A stretch of DNA of 64,000 nucleotides from Sapria himalayana (Eukaryota; Streptophyta; Magnoliopsida; Malpighiales; Rafflesiaceae). How positions within the stretch are numbered: position 1 is the first letter of the stretch; every line of letters starts with the position of its first letter. This document shows, piece after piece, positions 51,951 to 62,876 of the stretch. The stretch is from positions 62,001 to 126,000 of the forward strand of contig JAREIK010002275.1 in the NCBI GenBank assembly GCA_029783825.1, written 5' to 3'. The notes beneath the pieces were generated by a model that did no database searches, was not told the origin of the DNA, and saw only the letters and a list, made by a program, of their open reading frames with translations. Both the position numbers and the translations under genes were made by a program.

Positions 51951-53648
51951 CTATCAATTTATTTATCTATCTATTTATCTGTCAATCTATCTATCTATAT
52001 ATATATATCTTTATCTCTCTATCTAATAATCTACCTAACTATCAAATTATCTATTTATCTATCTTTCTATCTATTTATCTATCTATCTATCTATCTAAAT
52101 ATCTATATGTCTTTCTATCTATCTATCTTTTTCTCTATCTATCTTTCATTCTATCTTTAAATCAATGTGTCTATAAATCTCTTTATCAATCTATCTATCA
52201 AACTTTTTATTAATCTTTTAATCAATCAATCTATCTATCTACTAATCAATCAATCTATCTATCTTTCTATCTATTTATCTACTTCTCTATCTGTCTATCA
52301 ATCTCATTATTAATCTATCTATTAATCTATTAATAATCAATCAATCTATATATCTATCTATCTATCTATCTATTTCTTTATTTATCTAACTATTTATCAA
52401 TATATATATCTATCATTCTATCTATCAATCTGTCAGTCTTTATATATTTATCTATCAATTTGTATGTCTATCTATCAATCAATCATTCATTCTATCTATC
52501 TATTTATTTATTTATCTATCAATCTATCAATAAATCAATCTATCTATCTATCACTTCTATCTATCTATCGATATATCTCTCTATCTATCTTTTTGTTTGT
52601 TTATCTATCTATCAATCTATATATTTATTTCTCTATCTTTCTCTAAATAAATATTTCTATTTGTCTATCTATCTATCTTTTTATCTATCTATCTTTCAAT
52701 CTGTCTGTCTGTCTATCTATCTATCTACCTATCTATCTATATATCAATATATTGATCTAGTTGTCTTTCTTTATGTCTTTTTATTTGTCTATCTATCTAT
52801 CTATTTTTCTCTCTTTCTCTTTATTTATCTATCTATATATATATGTCTATCTATTTTTCTATCTATCTATTTATCTATTTGTTTATCTATCTATATATCT
52901 ATCTATCTATATATCTATCTATCTATATATCTATTTATCTATCTATATATCTATTTAGTTATTTATCTATTTATCTATCTTTCTATCTATCTATATTTCT
53001 AAAAATCTCTCTATAAATCTCTCTATCAATCTATGTATCAATCTATCTATTAATCTATCTATCATTCTATCTATCTATTTGTCATTCACCCTATCTACAT
53101 ATCTTTCTGTTAATTTATCTGTCTACCTATCTATCTGTTAATATGTCTATCAGTCTATCTTTCTTTCTTTCTATCTATTTATGTAATTATCTATCTTTCT
53201 CTATTTATCTATTTGTCTATTTATTTGTATATCTGTCTATCTATATATATCTCTGTCTATCTATCTTTGAATCTATCTTTCTATCTTTCTATCTATCTTT
53301 CTATCTTTCTATCGATATATCTATCTATCTACAGTATATCAATTTCTTTATAAATTTATTTATAAATCTATCTATCATTCTATATTTCAAACTTTTTAAG
53401 AATCTATCTATCTGTCAATCAATCAATCTATCTATCTATCTACTTATCTATCTCTCTATCTATCTATCTACTTATCTATCTCTCTATCTATTTATCTACT
53501 TATCTGTCTAGAAATTTGTCTATCTATGTTTCTATCAATCTGTCAATCTATATTTCTAGCTAACTATATATCTACATATCTATTTTTCTATCTATTTGTC
53601 TATCTAACTATCTTTCTAACAATTTATCTATCATTCTATCTCTCTATC

Positions 53649-53687
<39 letters not shown>

Positions 53688-54454
53688 ATCTATCAATTTA
53701 TCTATCTATCTGTCAATTATTCTATTTGTGTATCTATCTATTTATCTATCTATTTGTCTATCTATCTGGCATTCTATCTATCATTATATCTATCATTATA
53801 TCTATCTTTCTATAAATCAGTCTATTTATCTATCTATCTATTTGTCTATTTATCTGTCTATCTATTTGTACATCTATTTATCGATCGGCCTCTCTATCTA
53901 TCAATCTATTTTTCTATCTTTCTATCGATCTATCTATCTATCTGTCTATCTATCTGTATATTAATTTGTCTATCTATCTATCTCTCTATTTATATATATT
54001 TCTATCTATCTATCTATTTGTCTAACTATGTGTCTATCTCTCTGGCTATCTATTTGTCTATCTATCTTTTTATCTATTTGTCTATTTATCTATCTATCTA
54101 TCTATCTATTTGTCTATCTATCTATTGACCTATCTATCTATCTACCTATTTATTTATCTATATATATGTCTATCTATCATTCTATCTTTCTAAATTTCAA
54201 TTTGTGTATCTATCTATCTATCTCTCTATCTATTTTTATTTCTATCTGTATATCTATATGTCTATCTATCTTTCTAATAATCAACTATCTATCTGTCTAT
54301 CAATCTGTCTATCAATCTTTTTATCAATCTGTTTATCATTCTATCAATCTATCTATATGTTTATCTCTATACCTATCAATCATTCAATCTATCTATCTAT
54401 TTTTCTATCTATCTATCTATCAATGTATTTGTCATCTATATATATAGCTATATG
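48025..54454 (+). repeat. Degenerate (TATC)n tetranucleotide array 4
   Basis: This is a plus-strand TATC array. Its first part (48025 to about 49600) and its second part (from about 49670) share anchors about 2.3 kb apart. The second part also matches array 3 from about 38.57 kb to its end. It ends at the CACTA terminus at 54455 with the same flank, TAGCTATATG, as array 3. No gene is present. Confidence 0.95.
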
Positions 54455-54990
54455 CACTACAAGAAAATACCGATTTAGCTAGAAAAATTTTGCTAGGGCT
54501 AAAATCCCAAACTAATTAGCGACGCATTAGCTAGGGAATACCAAAGATTTTTTGATTTTACATTAAATTAAAATTTTGCAATAGATTAGTGATGGATTAG
54601 TGCTGGAAATGTTCGATTAGAAATTTTTTGTTGCTAATATTTTCGAAGCTGGTAATTTAGTAATGGATTTAGTGATGGTATATCCCTAGCTAATTAGATC
54701 AAGACAAAATCTATCACTAAATAATTATTTGAATTCTTTTTTACTTTTTATATTTTATTGCAAGTGATTATTTCTTAAATTTTATTTTTCACAAAATATA
54801 TAAATTTAGTTAGGGATTTTTCCCTAACTATTTGGGCTGGGGATAATTTTCATCACTATTTAATGATTTAATTTTTTAATATGTTATTTGTTTTAATATT
54901 TTATTTAATTTTGTATATTAAGGATAAGTATTCATTGGTCTATTGATGAGCAATCCTTGTAATACACATTCTACTCTTTTATTTATAAAA
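54455..54990 (+). repeat. CACTA copy C left terminal inverted repeat region
   Basis: This is the terminal plus subterminal arm. It is shared with copy A (43959-44500) in direct orientation and with 59757-60298 in inverted orientation. It carries CACTACAAGAAAA and TTAGCTAGGGAATA words. Confidence 0.8.
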
Positions 54991-55426
54991 ATAGGTTATT
55001 ATAAACAAATAATTGAAAAAATATATAAATAAAAAAAATTTAATATTAATAAAGACTACAATAACTATTAATAAATGCTATAATAACTATTAATAAAGAG
55101 TACAATAACATTAAATTATTAAATCTATAATTTTTAAAATTTTTAACGATGTTCTAAAAAATAATTGAACATATATTAAAATTTCTACTAATAAAAAGAT
55201 TAAATAATTCATTGTATATTAAAATATTATAATTATAGAAAAAACTAGTAAATATTAATATTATTTTAACTATAAAAAATAGTTTTATGCCTAAAGGAAT
55301 TTTTAAAAAAATAATTACTATAAAAAATAATTTCACCCCTATTGAAATTTATAAGATCTATATTTAAATGAAATTTAAAGATAAATAATCGAGTTAAATT
55401 TATCTCTAAAGTACCCTCAATCTTAG

Positions 55427-55470
55427 CTGATCTTTAGAGCCAAAAATATGTTTTTATCTCTAAAGATCAG
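55427..55470. repeat. Perfect 13-bp hairpin upstream of tnpA exon (copy C)
   Basis: CTGATCTTTAGAG (55427-55439) pairs with CTCTAAAGATCAG (55458-55470). Compared with copy A, A became G in the left arm and T became C in the right arm (or the reverse), so pairing is kept. Confidence 0.9.
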
Positions 55471-56479
55471 CATGACTAGGTACAGAAATGTCTTGCCACA
55501 CAGGAGAGTCAAAGTCGAGCATTGAGCATGCTCGAAATTTGATACAATTTTAAAATTTAAAACATGTATACATTTAGTGGTTATCCTAATAGTCTAAATA
55601 AATCAAATCTGTGCATGGTTTTATTAATTTTATTAAACCTTTTTAACATTTGTTATTTTTTAAATTAATAAATACATACTATAGGCTGGAGAATTTGGTC
55701 GTGATCCCAATTTTTATGAGATTTTCAGGAAGATACCTGTAAAGAAAGAGGATTATCAGTTTGTTGACAAAAGTCTTAGATGATTACTTTAAGAATCTAT
55801 TATATTAATAAAATTTTATGAAACTACATTAAATTTTGAAAGTTGTTTAGAATACAACACATTGAATTTATTTTATGTATATCTAAAATAGTATTTTTCT
55901 CTATTTTATCACAAGAATTCATGGAGGAACGTGTGATAGTCACTTCTCAACAAGTTAAGGGTTCTATGAATCATCAACCAATTGACTATGATCCTATTTA
56001 TTTGGAGACCATAGAAGGTCATAAGAAGCAGTGAGTGTACGACATCGGTTTGAAGGGACTGGTATTTTGTTTTAGAAGTCCTTCTAATTTATCTATCACA
56101 ACAATGGTGGATGAGGTTGTCGAACAATAATTAATAGAAACAAATAAAACTTTTGAAGTTATGGAGACTAAAATGAAAGAGAATGATGAGCAGATATCTC
56201 ATTTGAAGGAAGAAATGTAGGAAATAAATAGATATATTTGAGCAGACTAGACATTTGAAGGAAGAAATGGAAGAAATTAAAGAAATGAATGATGAGATGA
56301 AAGAAATTAAGAATTTAATGCAATTGCAGATGTACTATATGGAGTCACAGTTAGTGGGATTGATGCGACATATAACATTTCAAGATCCAACTGCAAACTA
56401 TGTAGGAGAGGCTAGCACAAATGCACCAACTAATAATGAGGATAATTTTGTATCAGAATTATTTCTGAATTATTTTTGA
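55471..56479 (+). pseudogene. Ptta/En-Spm tnpA-like transposase remnant (copy C)
   Basis: The parts and order match copy A. CHTGGESKSSIEHA-like sequence lies near 55495-55540. A GT...AG gap is followed by FGRDPNFYEIFRKI from about 55690. The segment at 55921 reads MEERVIVTSQQVKGS, YLETIEGHKKQ, TGA, then VYDIGLKGLVF. The coiled-coil exon has a stop after HLKEEM and a frameshift, then 56255-56479 is open and reads EEIKEMNDEMKEIKNLM, YMESQLVGLMRH and NYVGEASTNAPTNNEDNF, ending FLNYF. This C-terminus is longer than in copy A, where LMQ is followed by TAG, and probably shows the ancestral end. It is dead. Confidence 0.8.
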
Positions 56480-58031
56480 TTTTTGTCTATGTATAGCTAA
56501 ACAAGATGAGATTTTTTTTGGAGGTATTATTTTTCTTTATTCTGGTTTTGTTCTTTGCTTTGCTGATTATCCTAATCATGAATTTTTGTAGGACATTTGA
56601 AGTGAGAGACATAAAAAAATTTTGATTCAAAGCCTTTAGACATTGCCACAGTCCTTCCTATGGATGGGTCTCATCTTTACCGATCTCAGCAGGATCAAAG
56701 AAGGCTAAGCTTCTATTATCTTTAATATGACTGAAAAATTTTATTTTTGCAATCTCTCTCTCTCTCTAAACATCATTGCTGGCCATCTTTTAGATATTTG
56801 TTGAAGTTGTAGGATTATCAACTCAGATTCGTGTTTTTTTCTGCCTATAATTACTATTTTTATATATCTTTGAATATGTTTGTGTGTACCCAAATATTTT
56901 TGGTAGAGTTTTAGCCTATTATAGGTATATAAAAGGCTTGGCTTGTCCTCATGTTGTTAGGAATAACATGTTAGCTTCTGAAGTTGTGAGATGAATGCAA
57001 AAATTCTAGTCCGACATAGATATAGGTTTGTTCTTGACACTCTTATTTCGTGCAGATCTGCATTGTAACTATTTAGATATATGACTACTTTTTATTGGTC
57101 ATTGATAGAATTAAACTATTGAATTGTTAATTTCTATAATGATTGCTAATGAAATTCAATTAAATTTGTTCATTCGACTTTTTCTTCCCCGCTTGCATGT
57201 TCGTAGTGTAAGGGATGACAACGAGCTGAACATGAGGAACTATGGTTATCAATGGGGTTGTGGGGGTGAAAATCCACATGATGCACAACTAGCACATTGA
57301 TGTATATTCTGCCGATGAGCATGAAAAGAAGAGGAGTGGGGATAGCTAGGAGGAAGGTGAGTCAAGATGTCTTGCTATATGAAGTTTGCAAATTTTGTAA
57401 CCATTTGCTTTTTTTTTTAATATTTGGAAGACAAAACATCTAATTTTTGATGTTTTGTTCCTCTTATTTTCTTTTCATGTGTATTGTTTTTATAGAATGC
57501 ATATTGTTTTTATGGAGTGCATATTGAATTGTTCTGGAGTTACGTTGACACATACAATGAAGTAATGGCCCTTACTTCGAACCAAGTGAGGAACCATATG
57601 GCAGCAGAAGCTACAGGGTTGATGAACTAATACAATGAAGCTAAGCAATCAAAATCATTGTTGCAAGCACACGGAGAGGGGAAGAAACATTCTAAAAAAT
57701 CACATGGGAGCATGGTGCCACAGTGGGTGGCGGGGCAGAGCTACCCCTTATTGGCCTTGGGAGTAAAAGAGTTCTAGTTGCGGGGAGGCAATGTGCGAAC
57801 TTTGATGTGCCAAGCCTAGCTCGTCACTTGTCTTCCAAGTTTTCAACTAAAAGTTTTTAGATATATTTTTAAAAATTCAAATAATATTTGAATATCTTAT
57901 TAATGTTGATAGTGATGTTTTGTGTCTTCTTTGTGAAGTATAAATGAGAAAATACATTACTTGCTATTCTATATCTATATCTATACCCAATGTTCTATAT
58001 ATATATATATATAAGACATCCATATATATTG

Positions 58032-58074
58032 TAGTGTATATGTATATATACTTAGTATATGTACATATACACTA
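58032..58074. repeat. 13-bp inverted repeat with alternating purine-pyrimidine core
   Basis: TAGTGTATATGTA (58032-58044) pairs with TACATATACACTA (58062-58074), and a further GTATATGTACATATAC palindrome lies inside. A similar palindrome, GTATATATGTACATATATAC, is found at 28962-28981 in the other CACTA-like element. Confidence 0.75.
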
Positions 58075-58784
58075 TAATATTATATGTACATATATACTAT
58101 ATATAACTATCTTATTGATGAGCAGGATGTTTGTGATATTGCTTATGTTTTGCTGGGTGCCATGCTGATTTGTCTATCTATTTGCTTACATATGACCCAA
58201 TCATTTTGTATTTGAAATCCATAAAACCCAAAAAAATTAATCATTAAAAGAACAAAGTTTACACTAACCATATGTTGTTTCACTCATAGTGAAGAGTCAA
58301 AATCATATAAGTGATGTTAAAATAGAAAAAAGAAGAAAAAAAATTAGGGGAAAATGAAAAAAAAAATTAAAACCAATTAATCTGTATCAAACAAACTCTG
58401 CCAGTGGAAAACAAATTGAGAGAAAGATAGATATGTAATAAGTATTTTGAAGGAGAAGAGCATTGTTAATCTTACTTGGTAACAAGAAGAGGTAAAATTA
58501 TGAGTTGCACATGCTCATATAGTCCTGTTTCACTTCTTCTCTCTTCCTCTTCACAATGATAGATATAAAGGTTTAAGTGCTTGAATGCCTTAGTATTTCT
58601 ATATTATCACGGATAGTATAAATAAAAAAATGAATGTAAATATATATAAAAAAAAGACAAATATATAAAAGTAATCTAAAATTATAAAAATTAAATAATA
58701 TAAATAAAAAAAAAGAAATAGATTTTTATTTATGCATAAATTATATTATTTCATAAGTTAAAAAATATATATTATAATAAAGTA

Positions 58785-58788
<4 letters not shown>

Positions 58789-58815
<27 letters not shown>
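58789..58815. repeat. (CA)n microsatellite
   Basis: About 13 CA units inside the AT-rich interior of CACTA copy C. Confidence 0.95.
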
Positions 58816-59756
58816 TTAGGGTGATAAATTTTTATGAATTCAATTTTTTTTGAATATAATATGAAATAATTATATAGGTATTAAATTTCATATATCTGAT
58901 ATAAAAGTATAATTATAAAATTCTAAAAATTACTTTAAGTGAGAAGTATATTAAAAAAAGTTATATCTTTTATTTTAATAAAAATGAAATATTATAAGTT
59001 AATAGAAAAGACCTTATTCAATTGCTTAATTCTTATAAATTTCTAGAGGGACAAAAAATAAAATTTAAATTCAAATCAACTTAAGGTCAGTTTGGTAGTA
59101 CTTTTCAAACGTGTTTATAGGGATAAAAAAAATTTTAAGTGTTTTTAGTACAAGGACAACGAAATTTCATTAGTAATATTTTAAATAACTCTTTTAAAAT
59201 CCAAAAAAAAATACTTGAAGTGTTCTTTTAATAACAATAATGATATATTTATTTTTTAAATCATCAATATTTTTTTTTGGTGTAATTAAAACATCTATAT
59301 ATTTATCTTTAAATATCAATTTATTTTTTTAAAATTTTATGAAAATTTTCAATTTTATTATAATTAAAAATTTCAAATCTTCTAGTAAATTTTTTAAAAA
59401 TTCCTAATAATCATAAAAATATTTTTTGTTTTAAAAAATATAAATATTTACTTGTTTATTTGTTAATTTAGATATTTTTATAATTTTTTTATTTAATCAT
59501 ACAAATAAATATTTTAGCTTTTTATTTGTAGTAATTTTTATATATGTTTATTTATTAATTAAAATATCATAAAAATGATTATAATTATATAATTAATTAT
59601 TTAATGTTTTTTAAATACAAATATTTAAATATCATAATTAAATTTTTCGTAAAAATATTTTGTATAATTTTTTTTAAATTTTATAATCATAAAAAAATTT
59701 TTTAGCCTATATTAATATAAATTATTTATTTATAATATCCAGTTTTTTATAATTAT

Positions 59757-60298
59757 ATGAGAAGAATGTTATTTTCAAGGATTGCTCATCCATAAACCAT
59801 GACATACCTTTAATATAAAGTTTATATAAAATATTAAAACAAATAATATCAAAAAAATTAAATCATTAAAGATTTGCGATGAAAATTATCCCAAACCAAA
59901 ATAGCTAGAAAAAAATTCATATCTATATGCATATATTTTGTGAAAATTCTCATTTAAGGAAAAATCGCTTGTAATTAAATATAAAATCATTAAGAAAAAA
60001 TTCAGAATATTATTTAGCAAGTGATTTTATCTTTAATTAATTAGCAAGGGAAGATCCAATTCTAAAATCATTGCTAATATGCCCACCACCCCCTACGTGA
60101 AAATTTATGATAATAGTAGCTAGGGACTATTTTCAATCAAAAATTTCCAAATCTAATTCATTACAAATCCAGTGATAATTTATAATTCAATGTAAAATCA
60201 AACATCTCTTAATATTCCCTAGCTAATGCCTCGCTAATTAACTTGGGATTATATTTCTAGATAAATTCTGTAGCTAAACAGATATTTTTTTTATAATG
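59757..60298 (-). repeat. CACTA copy C right terminal inverted repeat region
   Basis: This is the reverse-complement match to the left arm. The outermost bases have changed (CATTATAAAAAAAA in place of CACTACAAGAAAA), which would probably prevent mobilisation. AAGGATTGCTCATC (about 59776-59789) marks the inner limit and pairs with GATGAGCAATCCTT near 54945. Confidence 0.8.
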
Positions 60299-60343
60299 AA
60301 ATAGACATATAGATAGATAGATAAATAACAAAAATATAGATAG

Positions 60344-60374
<31 letters not shown>

Positions 60375-62763
60375 GATAAACAAATACATAGATAGATAAA
60401 TAGATAGACAGATAGATAGACTAATACATATATAGATAGATAAACAAATCGGTAGATATATAGATATAAAGATATGTAGACAGTATGGATAGAAAGAAAG
60501 AAATATAGATAGATAGATATATATATATATCTGTGTGTGTGTGTGTGGATAGTTATATAGATAGATAGATAGAAATATATATAGACAGATGGATAGATAG
60601 ATAGATATATTTTTAAATGGATAGATAAATAAATCGATTGATAGATAAACACAATAGATAGATCGATAAATAGTTCAGACATATAGATAAACAAATAGAT
60701 AGACAAAAAGATAGACAGATACATAGACAAAAATATAGATAAAAAGATTAATAGATAGATAAATAAATAAATAAATAAATAGAAAGATAGATATATAGAC
60801 AAATAGATATATAGATAACAAACATATAGATATACAGATAGATAGATAAATAGATAGATAGATAAATAGATTGATAGATGGAGAGATAGATAGAAGAAAG
60901 TTAGACAAATAGACTAGACAAGTAGAAATGATATATATATATATATATATAGACAGAGAGATAGATATATATATTGATAGAGAGGCATATATATAGACAT
61001 ATAGATAGAGAGATAAATAGACACATTGATAGGTAGACACACAGACAGATAAACAAATAGACAAATAAATAGATAGGAAAACAAACAAAAAAACAATAGA
61101 TAAACAAACAATCAAGGAGGCATACAGTCAATCAGGTAGGTAGATAAATAGATTGATACATAGATTGAGAGAAAGACAAATAAATAGATAGACAGAATGA
61201 TAGACAAATACATAGATAAATATATAGATAGTTATATAAATAAATTCATACATAGATTGATATTTCTTTAGTTAGAAAGATTGATACACAAATTGAAAGA
61301 TCATTAAGATAAATATATAAATAGATAGGCAAATAGATAGACAAATAGATAGACAAATAGATATATAAATAGAAACATAGATAGATAGATAGATATATAG
61401 TCAAATATATAAAATGATAGATAGATAGACAGATAGATAGATAGATAGATAGATAGATAAATAGTTAGATAGATAAATAGATAGATAGATAAATAGATAG
61501 GTTAATAGATTGAATGATAGATTGATTGATATATAGATTGATAGATATATTCATAGATAGATTGAAGGATAAACAAACATATACATATACAAACAGATAG
61601 AAAAATAAATAGATAGATAGAATGATTGATAGAAAAATTGATAAATAGATAGATTAGATTGATTGATTGATAGAAAGAGAGGTGGACACTCAGGTAGGTA
61701 GAAAATTAGGTAGGCAGGTAGTATACAAATAGACAGACAAACTGATAGATAAATTGACACATAAATAAAAATATAGATGGATAGAAAGACAAATAGATAG
61801 ATAGTCTGACAGATAGATTAATAGACAGATAAATAGACTAATAGATATATAAATTGATAGACAGATTGATAGAGAGATAGATAGATAGATAGACAGATAG
61901 ATAGATAGATAGATTATTAGATAGATAAATATACAATAGATCAACATATAGAGAGAGAGAGATAGATATATAGACATATAGATAGATAGAAGATGATAGA
62001 AAGATAGACAAATAGATACATAGATAGATATATAGATACATAGACAAATAGATAGATAGATAGCTAGATAGACAGATAAAAAAATAGATAGAAAGATTGA
62101 TTAATAGACATATTATAGATAGATAGATAGATTGATAGACAAATTGATAGACTGATAGATAGATAGATTGATAGAGAGATAGATAGATAAATAGATTGAT
62201 TTATATAATGATAGATAGATAAATACATACATAGATAAATATATTGAATGATAGATCGATCGATAAATTATTAGACAAATAAGACAAATAGACAGATACA
62301 TAAATGGATTTATAGATAGACATATAGATACACATACAAATATATAGATAGATAGATAAAGAGATAGATACAAAATATAGATAGATTGTTAGATAGAAAG
62401 ATAGATATATATATATATATATAATTAGATAGATAGAGATATATAGATAGATAGACATATATATTTATAAATAAATAGATAGACATATATAAGCACTAAC
62501 ATATATACAAATAAACAAACAAATAGATAGACATTATGACTGACACACAGATAGAAAGATAGACAAATAGTCAGGCAGATAGTCATGAAGATATGTAGAC
62601 AAATAGATAGATATATATATACATATATATAGACAGACAGACAAACAAACAGATAGTCAGATAAATATATATAGATAGATAGATTAATAGATGGATAGAT
62701 GGATAGATAGACAGAAAAATAAATAGACAATAGATAGGCAGATAGATAAATAGATAGATAGAT

Positions 62764-62818
<55 letters not shown>

Positions 62819-62831
62819 TATTAAGATATAT

Positions 62832-62876
<45 letters not shown>

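Larger units (their letters stand above)
56480..59756. other. Interior of CACTA copy C without recognisable genes
   Basis: The first 270 bp match copy A (46080-46335). Beyond that it is AT-rich sequence with no family I recognise. A plus-strand stretch near 57520-57800 has protein-like patches but is broken in every frame. 58789-58815 is a (CA)n run. 58032-58074 contains a 13 bp inverted repeat. From about 58620 to 59756 it is nearly pure A/T. Confidence 0.5.
54455..60298 (+). mobile_element. CACTA (En/Spm) non-autonomous element copy C, both ends present
   Basis: The left end is CACTACAAGAAAATAC at 54455. The right end, read on the minus strand, is CATTATAAAAAAAATATC ending at 60298. The inverted similarity continues inward for about 530 bp (54455-54990 against 60298-59757), including the words TTAGCTAG, CCCAA(A/G)(C/T)TAATTAGCGA and AAGGATTGCTCAT. 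It is about 5.84 kb long, contains tnpA-like exons only, and shows no tnpD. The three bases outside (ATG left, AAA right) do not match, so no target duplication is seen. The array outside the right end is in opposite orientation to that on the left. Confidence 0.85.
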
